From CAZRQL01 sp964602415 (lineage in GTDB: Bacteria > Bacteroidota > Bacteroidia > Cytophagales > Flammeovirgaceae), in contig CAZRQL010000010.1 in the NCBI GenBank assembly GCA_964602415.1, forward strand, positions 1-64,000: 64,000 nt of DNA, read 5' to 3'. Positions within the stretch are counted from its first letter, which is position 1, and every line of letters begins with the position of its first letter. The notes under the pieces were generated by a model, which did no database searches, was not told where the DNA came from, and was given only the letters and a program-made list of their open reading frames with translations. The position numbers were made by a program, and so were the translations under genes. This document shows, one piece after another, positions 25,363 through 32,655 of this stretch.

Positions 25363-26298
25363 CTAAAATAAATATCCATTTTCGGGTTCTAATTTTTTTG
25401 GTAAATTACCTTCGCCAAGCATTTCTCTTAAATCTCTCTCAATGGTGTTACACATAGCCGTAAGTGGTATGTCAGTGATTCTGTTTTCAAAAGGGTCTTC
25501 GTTTACTTCGCCTATTTTTCCGATAGTGGCAAAAACAAACGATATGATAACCGAAATAGGCATCATCAAAAAATCTATATTCATTTTGGTAAAATCGCCA
25601 ATCAACGAAAACGGCAACAACAACATAAAAGCATACAGAAATACCCTTGTGAAGTAGTCGTATTGCCTTAAAAGTGGCGTGTTTTTAATCCGCTCGCAGC
25701 CGCCCTGATAATTGGCTAAGGCTAACAATTGCCCTTCCATCTGAAAGCTGTCAAAGCCGCCAAGTGTACCATTTGCCATTGCTTCATAGATTCTTTTGCC
25801 CGATAAAAGGTGTAAATAGTTGGGTTTGTTTTGCGTTTTTTCTAATTGCTCAAATTCTTGTTCTGATAAAAAAGGTTTGAGTTCGTTCCAATTTTCCTGT
25901 TTCCGCAAATGCAAACGCAAGGCGTGAACCCAAGCGATTACTTTGTAAACCATTTCTTTTTTAAATTGTTCACTTCTGTTTTTGTCGAAATTTTGCTGGT
26001 GAGAATGACTTTCGGTAAAAGTGATGATAAGCCTTGCCAGCACACGGCTTGAATTGATGATACCTCCCCAAATCGTCCGAGCTTCCCACCAACGGCTGTA
26101 AGAACTGTTGTTGCGAAAGGCTATAAAAATCGCCAAAGCACTGCCCAAAATGGCAGCAACAGAAAAAGGCAACGTGATGCTGCTTACGCTTTGCTTGTGC
26201 AACGCAAATACAATCGCTGAAATAGTAATGGCAAAAAGTAATTCAATTTTTACGTACTGAATTACTTTTATGGGGCTGAAATTTCTTCTGAGTATCAT
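25363..26298 (-). CDS. bestrophin-family anion channel
   Basis: 311 residues, the usual length of bacterial bestrophin (YneE/KpBest type). It starts MILRRNFSPIKVIQYVKIEL, as the family does, has FSVAAILGSALAIFIAFRNN (about 44-63) with the SYSRWWEAR motif following (about 66-74), and two late membrane segments with PFSLIGDF and FLMMPISVIISFVFATIGKI. It ends with the conserved NDPFENRITDIP-like stretch (VNEDPFENRITDIPL). It would form a pentameric anion or cation channel in the inner membrane. It starts 1 base after the DUF481-like gene, so the two are one operon. Confidence 0.85.
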   Translation of the reverse strand: MILRRNFSPIKVIQYVKIELLFAITISAIVFALHKQSVSSITLPFSVAAILGSALAIFIAFRNNSSYSRWWEARTIWGGIINSSRVLARLIITFTESHSHQQNFDKNRSEQFKKEMVYKVIAWVHALRLHLRKQENWNELKPFLSEQEFEQLEKTQNKPNYLHLLSGKRIYEAMANGTLGGFDSFQMEGQLLALANYQGGCERIKNTPLLRQYDYFTRVFLYAFMLLLPFSLIGDFTKMNIDFLMMPISVIISFVFATIGKIGEVNEDPFENRITDIPLTAMCNTIERDLREMLGEGNLPKKLEPENGYLF

Positions 26299-26299
26299 T

Positions 26300-27082
26300 T
26301 TAAGGATTATGTTTTGTGAGTTGATAAGCCAAGCCGAAGGTTAGAATTCCGTCTTTTTGTAATATTTTTTCGGGAACTACTTGTTCAAATATAAATAGAT
26401 ATTGTGCCGTCACAGAAAGTCCTTTCCATAGTTTGAAATCAATGCCCGTTTCTGCCTGAAATCTTTGGTTTTGCACGTCTGCTATTCCGTATTGCCAATA
26501 AGTGCTGTAATGGAATTTCACTCTGTCGTTCGAAAATTTATGAATGCCAGCCAAATAAATAGTAGGTCGCCAAATGGCAATCAAATTGCTTCCGTTGTAA
26601 TAGGTTTCGTTGAATAAGTTTTTAGAAAAGTGGGTTTCTTCATAGACCACGCTACCCGATAATTTTAGAGAATGATTGTGTTTTCGGATAAGTTGATACG
26701 TAAGTCCCACACCTGTAAAAAAGCGACTATCAATTTTTAGGCGAAAATTTGTTTGCACAAAAGCCATTGCAAAAGGGTACAGCCTGTTTTGGGGTTTGTA
26801 ATACAAATAATTTCGGCTGTTGATGTCGTTATCGGCTTTGAACCCGCTAAATTCTTGGTACAAACTATTGTTTTGTGATTTGAAGGTAAACGAAGGGCTG
26901 ATTTTCGCCACCAGTTCAAGCCTTGAACGCAAGATGCCCAAATCCACATTGCCCGTTTGCTTGATGCCGTTTAGCCCTGCTCTCATCTGAAAACGAGCCG
27001 TGTCGCTTTCGTTGAGTTGGGCGTGGGCAATCATTGATTTACACAGCAAAATGATGATTAGTATTTTTAAATATATTTTCAT
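26300..27082 (-). CDS. DUF481-like outer-membrane protein
   Basis: 260 residues with a signal peptide (about 1-21, ending in AHAQ). The mature chain alternates beta strands (LGILRSRLELVAKISPSFTF, YLYYKPQNRLYPFAMAFVQT, FTGVGLTYQLI) and ends in a strand, ILTFGLAYQL, so it is probably a small outer-membrane barrel. GLNGIKQTGNVDLG near the start resembles DUF481/YdiY proteins. Function unknown. It is the first gene of an operon with bestrophin and is divergent from the GxxExxY gene, with 23 bases between the two start codons. Confidence 0.6.
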   Translation of the reverse strand: MKIYLKILIIILLCKSMIAHAQLNESDTARFQMRAGLNGIKQTGNVDLGILRSRLELVAKISPSFTFKSQNNSLYQEFSGFKADNDINSRNYLYYKPQNRLYPFAMAFVQTNFRLKIDSRFFTGVGLTYQLIRKHNHSLKLSGSVVYEETHFSKNLFNETYYNGSNLIAIWRPTIYLAGIHKFSNDRVKFHYSTYWQYGIADVQNQRFQAETGIDFKLWKGLSVTAQYLFIFEQVVPEKILQKDGILTFGLAYQLTKHNP

Positions 27083-27105
27083 TACTTAGGCGGAAAATTT
27101 ATTTT

Positions 27106-27483
27106 ATGCACGAAAATGATATTTCCTATAAAATCAGAGGTGCGATTTTTGATGTTTACAAAAACCTCGGACCCGGACTGCTGGAAAGTGCTTACGAAGC
27201 GGCTTTGATGTATGAGTTGAATAAAGCCCAACTGAATGTTCGCAACCAAGTAGCATTACCGATGATTTATGAAGAAGTAAAAGTTGACATTGGGTATCGT
27301 TTAGACATACTTGTTGAAAACAAGGTAATTATAGAAATCAAATCGGTAGAAACGCTCCTGAATGTTCACCACAAACAGCTCATCACTTATCTGAAACTAT
27401 CAGGCTTAAAACTTGGTATATTGGTCAATTTCAATTCAGACGATATTTCCAAAAGCATTTTCAGAAAAGTCAATGGGCTTTAA
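27106..27483 (+). CDS. GxxExxY family protein (PD-(D/E)XK fold)
   Basis: 125 residues. The family motif lies in LGPGLLESAYEAAL (about 21-34), where G-x-x-E-x-x-Y is exact. The nuclease-fold signature is also visible: GYRLDILVENKVIIEIKSVE (about 64-83) gives the Asp...Glu-x-Lys triad of PD-(D/E)XK proteins. It ends in the usual VNGL tail. Members are small, often multi-copy, and have no proven function; nuclease or DNA-binding activity is predicted by fold only. The stop is 4 bases from repeat array B, and array A lies on the far side of the neighbouring genes, so it may be linked to these repeats. Confidence 0.88.
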   Translation: MHENDISYKIRGAIFDVYKNLGPGLLESAYEAALMYELNKAQLNVRNQVALPMIYEEVKVDIGYRLDILVENKVIIEIKSVETLLNVHHKQLITYLKLSGLKLGILVNFNSDDISKSIFRKVNGL

Positions 27484-27487
27484 TTTC

Positions 27488-27720
27488 AATCTGCGATTGT
27501 CAGCGGGTTAAATTTTTTTCTCCCCGCCGACTTTCGCTGATTTTTTCTGCGGTTATCTGCGTTTTTTTAATCTGCGTAATTCTGCGGGTTAATATTTTTT
27601 CCCCGCTGATATACGCTGATTTTTTCCGCTGACTTTCGCTGAGCTTTTCTGCGTCCATCTGCGGTTTTTTAATCTGCGTAATTCTGCGGGTAATATTTCT
27701 CCCCGCTGATATACGCTGAT
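27488..27720 (+). repeat. TCTGCG/CGCTGA repeat array B
   Basis: Three units of the same repeat as array A, with AATCTGCG at 27488, 27569 and 27671 (spacings 81 and 102). The last two units are nearly identical: AATCTGCGTAATTCTGCGGG, A+T spacer, CCCCGCTGATATACGCTGAT. The first is shortened and varied (CAGCGGG ... CCCCGCCGA), giving a better hairpin. The array begins 4 bases after the GxxExxY stop and ends 16 bases before the DJ-1-like stop codon, filling the convergent gap. It holds no ORF. Confidence 0.88.
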
Positions 27721-27736
27721 TTTATATGCGAGTAAA

Positions 27737-28501
27737 TTATTTATTCAACATTTTTACCAATAACTCGGCGGCGGCAGCACCTGAATTTTGCTGTTGCCCA
27801 GTAATCAAATTACCATCGGCGATAGCATAAGAACTAAAAGGGGCAGCTACTTTGAAGGTTGTTCCTGCTATCTTTTTGGCTTCGTCTTCAATACGATACG
27901 GCTGGATTTTCATGCCTACGGCTTGGTCTGCAAATTCTTCTTCGGCATCGGCAAAGCCTGTCCAAGTTTTACCTTTTACCAATAGCTCGCCATTTGATTT
28001 TTTGGCTTCCAAGAGCAAAGTAGTTGAATGGCACACCGCAGCACTGGGCTTGCCTGCCTCATAAAACGCAACGAAAAGTTTTTCCAAATCTTTGTTGCCT
28101 CTGTACGTGTACATTGGACCTTGTCCTCCCACCAAGAAGATAGCATCATAATTTTTGGCATCAACTTCGGTGAGTTTTTTGGTATTTTCCAACATTTGGT
28201 TGAATTCGGGCTTTTGCATATAACCCAACGAAATGATGTCGTGAGCCGAATAGCCGCTTGCATCAGTTGGATTGGAGTAACCGTCCATCATCAATTTGCC
28301 GCCTTCGGTGGAAACGAGTTCTACCTCATAGCCTGCTTCTTGGAATACACGAAGCGGGTGCGTGAGTTCGGCTGCCCAAAATCCGATAGGCCAGCCTGTT
28401 TGTTTGGATACCGATGGCGAACTTGCGACCATCAAAATTTTGCCTTTGGAAGGTGCACCGTGAAAATGCACGTAACTGTTTACTTCTGTTAGATTTGTCA
28501 T
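27737..28501 (-). CDS. DJ-1/PfpI-family protein
   Basis: 254 residues, cytosolic. The class I glutamine amidotransferase-like fold is seen in GKILMVASS (about 19-27), GYEVELVSTEGG and FLVGGQGPMYTY (about 121-132), with the nucleophile elbow SAAVCHSTTLLL (Cys at about 156). The extended N-terminus and ASGYSAHDIISLG insertion are those of the HchA/Hsp31-like branch: glyoxalase III or protein/aldehyde repair enzymes. It is divergent from an hxlR gene, an arrangement typical of electrophile-responsive detoxification genes. Substrate not determined. Confidence 0.85.
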   Translation of the reverse strand: MTNLTEVNSYVHFHGAPSKGKILMVASSPSVSKQTGWPIGFWAAELTHPLRVFQEAGYEVELVSTEGGKLMMDGYSNPTDASGYSAHDIISLGYMQKPEFNQMLENTKKLTEVDAKNYDAIFLVGGQGPMYTYRGNKDLEKLFVAFYEAGKPSAAVCHSTTLLLEAKKSNGELLVKGKTWTGFADAEEEFADQAVGMKIQPYRIEDEAKKIAGTTFKVAAPFSSYAIADGNLITGQQQNSGAAAAELLVKMLNK

Positions 28502-28542
28502 TTTTACAAAGATTTTCTTGCTTCAAAGTTCCAACTATATGT

Positions 28543-28597
28543 TATCTTTGCCAATATACTTACCCAAAGTAGTGATACACACTTTTAGGAAAGTATA
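28543..28597 (+). promoter_or_regulatory. hxlR promoter box and inverted repeat
   Basis: TATCTTTG (28543-28550) matches the -7 consensus. Just downstream, TATACTTACC (28555-28564) and GGAAAGTATA (28588-28597) form an inverted repeat with one mismatch, centred between the two divergent genes. Bound HxlR would sit on the start region of its own transcript (inference). No -33 TTTG is visible. Confidence 0.4.
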
Positions 28598-28619
28598 ATT
28601 AAATTCAACACTTATAGCG

Positions 28620-28994
28620 ATGCCAGAATTTTTATACAACAGCAAACTCTACTACAACCCGGTTGAGTTTGCCATGGACAGGATAGGCGGAACGTGGAAG
28701 ATGCCTATTCTTTGGAGGTTAAAAGACAAAGTAATGCGATACGGTGAGTTGAAAAAAGATATGCCCCGTATTACTCATAAAATGCTGACCAGCCAGTTGA
28801 GAGAACTGGAAGAAGAAGGGTTTATCAGTCGGGAGGTGTTTGCTGTTGTTCCGCCAAAAGTAGAATACTCCATCACCGAAAGGGGCAGAAGAGCAATAGT
28901 GGTAGTGGAGGTTATTCGCAATTATGGGATTGAGTTGATGAAAGAGTTTGGGGTGGAGCATAACCAAGTTACTAAAGTTCCAAAAGAGAAATAA
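28620..28994 (+). CDS. HxlR-family transcriptional regulator
   Basis: 124 residues, a winged-helix DNA-binding protein. Family features are NPVEFAMDRIGGTWKMPILW (about 12-31), where GGxWxxPIL is diagnostic, then MPRITHKMLTSQLRELEEEG (about 48-67) as recognition helix, and PPKVEYSITERGR (about 78-90) in the wing. Cysteine-based sensing, known for some HxlR proteins, is not possible here because the protein has no cysteine. It is divergent from the DJ-1-like gene, its likely target. The 240-base gap to trhO holds no gene. Confidence 0.87.
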   Translation: MPEFLYNSKLYYNPVEFAMDRIGGTWKMPILWRLKDKVMRYGELKKDMPRITHKMLTSQLRELEEEGFISREVFAVVPPKVEYSITERGRRAIVVVEVIRNYGIELMKEFGVEHNQVTKVPKEK

Positions 28995-29198
28995 GGGATT
29001 GATTATTAACAAACAATTTTGACGGCAAGGGTAATGTAATAAAGTTGCTTATTTGGCTCTTTTACAAACCACGGGGTACTTTAGGCGGTGGTAAAGTTTG
29101 GTTTAGTCGGGATGCTCAATGCAATAAATATAAAAGTCATTTCCAATCCACTGATAACTTGCTCATATCTGTTTGGTCTTAGGTTCGACTTTTGTACG

Positions 29199-29206
29199 TA
29201 AATTTG
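29199..29206 (+). promoter_or_regulatory. candidate -7 box for trhO
   Basis: TAAATTTG fits TAnnTTTG. TTTG at 29172-29175 lies 23 bp upstream, slightly beyond the normal 19-21. The box ends 28 bases before the ATG. Confidence 0.4.
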
Positions 29207-29234
29207 TGCATCACTTAGCCTGAAACTAAGAGCG

Positions 29235-30224
29235 ATGGAAACAACATACAAAAACACAGAAAACGCCCAATTTTGGGTATTGCTTTACTATTGCTATGCT
29301 CGGATTGAGCAGCCTGATATGTTTAGGGAGCAACATCACCGACTTTGCATTTCTCTAAATTTGAGGGGCAGAATCATAGTTGCCGCTGAGGGGCTCAATG
29401 GCACTGTCTCGGGGCGACCTGAAGACTGTCGTGCCTACATGGATGCTGTGCGAGCCTATCCCAATTTTGAAAATGTGGATTTCAAAGTGGAGTCTTCTGA
29501 AAAGATGGCTTTTCAAAAGCTACATGTCAGGGTTAAGCCCGAAATCGTTCACTCGGGGCTGAGACATATTTTCCCGGGCGACAAAACGGGCGTGCACCTA
29601 TCTCCGGCACAGTGGCGGCAACTCAAAGACGACCCCGATGTGGTGATTTTGGATGTGCGCTCAAACTACGAGCACACAGTGGGAAAATTCAAAAATGCCC
29701 TTACCCTTGACATCGAAAACTTCAGGGAGTTTCCTGAAAAAGTTAAAGATATTTTGCCGAATTTGAAAGGTAAGAAAGTTTTAACTTATTGCACCGGTGG
29801 AATCAAGTGTGAAAAAGCCTCTGCCTACCTTATGGAGCAAGGAGTCGAAAATGTGTACCAACTTCATGGTGGCATCATTAAGTATGGTCTGGAAGAAGGG
29901 GGCTATGATTTTGAGGGCAAATGCTACGTCTTTGACGGGCGGGTAGTGGCCAATATCAATACAGTCAATCCGGTAGTGATAGCCAAGTGCTACATCTGCC
30001 AAAAGCCCTGTGATAGAATGGTCAATTGTGCCAACCCTGTTTGCAACTTACACACCCCGATTTGTGAAGATTGTGCGCTGGAGTACGAAGGTGCATGCAG
30101 CCGAGCGTGCCAGAGTGCCCCCGACAAGCGGCATTATGACGGAACAGGGTATTACCCTACGCCCCTCAATGGCTACAACCCTGCATTACATGCTGAGCGC
30201 ATCGCAAATTGCACCCAAACTTAG
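29235..30224 (+). CDS. trhO: oxygen-dependent tRNA uridine(34) hydroxylase TrhO
   Basis: 329 residues, normal for the TrhO/YceA family, which hydroxylates U34 of certain tRNAs with molecular oxygen. N-terminal domain: RGRIIVAAEGLNGTVSG (about 44-60). Rhodanese domain (about 120-220): VILDVRSNYEHTVGKF and active loop TYCTGGIKCEKASAYL. The C-terminal part has a dense cysteine array, CYICQKPCDRM, NCANPVCNLH, ICEDC and CSRAC, which probably binds zinc. The rhodanese domain in this family is not used for sulfide metabolism, so the gene is not counted with the sulfur operon. Monocistronic. Confidence 0.93.
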   Translation: METTYKNTENAQFWVLLYYCYARIEQPDMFREQHHRLCISLNLRGRIIVAAEGLNGTVSGRPEDCRAYMDAVRAYPNFENVDFKVESSEKMAFQKLHVRVKPEIVHSGLRHIFPGDKTGVHLSPAQWRQLKDDPDVVILDVRSNYEHTVGKFKNALTLDIENFREFPEKVKDILPNLKGKKVLTYCTGGIKCEKASAYLMEQGVENVYQLHGGIIKYGLEEGGYDFEGKCYVFDGRVVANINTVNPVVIAKCYICQKPCDRMVNCANPVCNLHTPICEDCALEYEGACSRACQSAPDKRHYDGTGYYPTPLNGYNPALHAERIANCTQT

Positions 30225-30338
30225 CCCTTAATTTTTTAGTGAAAAGTTCGCTCAAAGGATTGAAAAAACTTTTCATATTGCAGCCGATTTATTTGTTGTA
30301 ACGTAAGTAAGTAGTGTTCAATTTAAAATTATATTTAT

Positions 30339-31160
30339 ATGAAAAGATTTAGACTTTTATCTCTTGGCTTGGTATCTCTTAGCCTTGCATTTATGTTTTC
30401 CTGTGGTGGTGGTGGCGGTGGCGGCTCCAGCGATCCCGTTCCTACGGCAGATTTTACTATCAATACCGCTGAAGCTGATTTCAAAGTAGGCGCGCTAATT
30501 TTTGTAGAATTTAAAGGGAAAAATGCCAAATCTTATGAGTGGGACTTTGGCGATGGCTCTGATGTCCGTGTGAACCGCTCTGATACCGCTGTTTACCAAC
30601 AACCCGGTACTTACACCATTACATTGACTGCCTACAGCCAAAGCGGTAGGAAGGGTGCCTCAGCTAAAAAGTCTCGCACCATAACCATTACGGCAGGCAA
30701 CAGGATTTCATTTAAACAACTTATTATCTATAATGCTTTTACTTTTGAATTGCAGGAAAGGAAAAAGAATACAAACGCAGACCCAAGGCTGCGCATAGGT
30801 TATGCTCAGCCCTCACCCACTCAAACCGGTATAGTTAGTGTTACCTTCATCCACACGGGCGAACCAATTGTTACCTCCAGTATAGCTGACTCAATTATTT
30901 TTGAGTTGTCCGGCTCTGCATCCCCGATAGCCATGAAGCAGTTGCAAGCCTTTATCGCTATAGCTGATATACCCACCAGTGGTCAAGGGACTGTTTTGGG
31001 CAGGATGCTCAATGAAGCTGAACTTGATGCCATCTCCCAGATTACTCCTCCGGCTACCGCACGGATGCTGACTTATTCTTATCGTCAAGATGCCACTGCA
31101 ATACCTGAAGAGTACCGAGGCAAGAGAGTTTACACCCTTGTTTATGATGTAACACAATAG
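30339..31160 (+). CDS. PKD-domain lipoprotein
   Basis: 273 residues. Lipoprotein signal: hydrophobic helix and lipobox FMFSC, with Cys22 expected to be lipidated, followed by an unusual run of seven glycines encoded by GGT/GGC repeats. One PKD domain (about 35-122) carries the signature SYEWDFGDGS and PGTYTITLTAYS. The C-terminal 150 residues (about 123-273) form an unrecognised beta-rich domain. It is probably a surface or periplasmic lipoprotein; the function is unknown. It stands alone, with a strong terminator behind it. Confidence 0.75.
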   Translation: MKRFRLLSLGLVSLSLAFMFSCGGGGGGGSSDPVPTADFTINTAEADFKVGALIFVEFKGKNAKSYEWDFGDGSDVRVNRSDTAVYQQPGTYTITLTAYSQSGRKGASAKKSRTITITAGNRISFKQLIIYNAFTFELQERKKNTNADPRLRIGYAQPSPTQTGIVSVTFIHTGEPIVTSSIADSIIFELSGSASPIAMKQLQAFIAIADIPTSGQGTVLGRMLNEAELDAISQITPPATARMLTYSYRQDATAIPEEYRGKRVYTLVYDVTQ

Positions 31161-31175
31161 TAATCACTTAATTAA

Positions 31176-31212
31176 AAAAAAAGACTCCTTTGCAAAAAGG
31201 GGTCTTTTTTTG
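31176..31212 (+). terminator. terminator after PKD lipoprotein gene
   Basis: Long stem from 31176-31191 pairing with 31196-31211 (AAAAAAAGACTCCTTT / AAAGGGGTCTTTTTTT, one T-G wobble) and a 4-base loop, ending in seven T. It could work in both directions. The remaining gap to 31428 holds no gene; TACATTTG at 31335-31342 may be the -7 box of the next gene. Confidence 0.9.
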
Positions 31213-31428
31213 TTGAGAGTAGCCATTGTTTTTTTACGATGCGAAGCAAATGGGGCAAAGTTTTATGGTGGCGGTACTGTGTAGTAAAGTACAGATTTTG
31301 ACTCGGTATTCATAGCTGATGGTTTTGATTTGTTTACATTTGCACCGAGCAAATAGAGCAATTTAGACTACAGTGAGTCTATTTTCCGTCTATTATACAA
31401 ACGATTTCGATAAAAATATTCAAAACTC

Positions 31429-32568
31429 ATGTATTACAAAGAATCAGAAACCCAATCCATGATAGCTCAGACTATCAGAGACTTTGGGGCAAAGCACATT
31501 ACACCGTACCGCAACAAATGGGATGATGAGCAATACTTTCCACTGGAAGTATTTAAAGAGTTGGGAAAGTTGGGCTTGATGGGCGTTCTTGTTCCTGAGA
31601 GCTACGGAGGAGCGGGTTTGGGTTACATGGAGTACGTTACGGCGATAGCGGAGTTGGCTGTGTTAGACCCTTCGATAGGGCTTTCGATGGCCGCCCACAA
31701 TTCTTTGTGCACGGGTCATATTTTGCAGTTTGGCAGCGAGGAGCAAAAACGCGAATACCTTCCCAAATTGGCCACCGCCGAGTGGATAGGAGCATGGGGG
31801 CTGACCGAACCCAACACCGGCTCAGATGCAGGCAATATGCGCACGGTAGCCATAGAAGACGGTGATTACTATGTGCTCAATGGCGCCAAAAATTTTATCA
31901 CGCACGGCAAGACCGGCAATGTGGCCGTTGTGATAGCCCGTACGGGGCAAGTTGGGGATTCGCACGGCATGACCGCTTTCATCATCGAAAAAGGCACTCC
32001 CGGATTTTCAGCCGGACGCAAAGAAGACAAACTTGGCATGAGGCTTTCCGAAACCACAGAGCTTATTTTTCAAGATTGTAGGGTGCACAAGTCCAAAGTC
32101 ATTGGCAAAGTAGGCGAGGGATTCATCCAGTCTATGAAAGTGCTTGACGGGGGACGCATTTCGATAGCTGCTTTGAGTTTGGGTATAGCGATGGGAGCAC
32201 TGCAAGCCTCAATAGCTTATTCCAAAGAACGTCATCAGTTCAACAAGCCCATATCCAGTTTTCAGGGTATTTCTTTCAAATTGGCCCACATGGCCACAGA
32301 AGTAGAGGCCGCCAAACTGCTCACTTTCCAAGCCGCTGCCATGAAAGATGCGGGACAAAATGTCAATAAAGAATCTGCCATGGCCAAATATTACGCTTCG
32401 GAAATATGCGTTCGGGTGGCCGACGATGCGGTTCAAATTTTTGGCGGGTACGGCTATACCAAAGACTACCCTGTCGAGAAATACTACCGCGATGCCAAAC
32501 TTTGCACCATAGGCGAAGGAACAAGCGAAATACAGAAGCTCGTTATTTCCAGAGCTGTCTTGAAGTAA
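31429..32568 (+). CDS. acyl-CoA dehydrogenase
   Basis: 379 residues, the standard size of short/medium-chain acyl-CoA dehydrogenases. FAD and substrate motifs are present: GAWGLTEPNTGSDAGNMRT (about 124-142), GAKNFITHGKTGNV, RHQFNKPISSFQGISFKLA (about 266-284) and IFGGYGYTKDYPVEKYYRD (about 340-358). The catalytic base is the Glu of GEGTSEIQ (about residue 366), in the position used by short-, medium-chain and butyryl-CoA dehydrogenases. It oxidises acyl-CoA to enoyl-CoA and passes electrons to ETF in the cytosol. Chain-length preference cannot be read from sequence alone. Monocistronic. Confidence 0.92.
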   Translation: MYYKESETQSMIAQTIRDFGAKHITPYRNKWDDEQYFPLEVFKELGKLGLMGVLVPESYGGAGLGYMEYVTAIAELAVLDPSIGLSMAAHNSLCTGHILQFGSEEQKREYLPKLATAEWIGAWGLTEPNTGSDAGNMRTVAIEDGDYYVLNGAKNFITHGKTGNVAVVIARTGQVGDSHGMTAFIIEKGTPGFSAGRKEDKLGMRLSETTELIFQDCRVHKSKVIGKVGEGFIQSMKVLDGGRISIAALSLGIAMGALQASIAYSKERHQFNKPISSFQGISFKLAHMATEVEAAKLLTFQAAAMKDAGQNVNKESAMAKYYASEICVRVADDAVQIFGGYGYTKDYPVEKYYRDAKLCTIGEGTSEIQKLVISRAVLK

Positions 32569-32606
32569 TTGGATTGGTTTGATTGTTTTTGAGAGGGATA
32601 AAATAA

Positions 32607-32639
32607 AATACCCCAATGTTCTGTAAACATTGGGGTATT
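32607..32639. terminator. bidirectional terminator, acyl-CoA dehydrogenase / RND gene
   Basis: Perfect 14-bp stem AATACCCCAATGTT (32607-32620) / AACATTGGGGTATT (32626-32639), 5-base loop, between two convergent genes and with A/T-rich flanks on both sides. Confidence 0.88.
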
Positions 32640-32655
32640 GCTTTAGATAGGACGA

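Noticed and set aside
25171..27720. CRISPR array at the TCTGCG repeats
   Set aside because: Units are ~102 bp with degenerate internal words and no short identical repeat/unique spacer pattern; no cas genes.
29781..30002. Frame inside trhO as a separate sulfur-transfer gene of the sulfur system
   Set aside because: trhO is complete and its rhodanese domain belongs to tRNA hydroxylation; it lies 7 kb from the operon.
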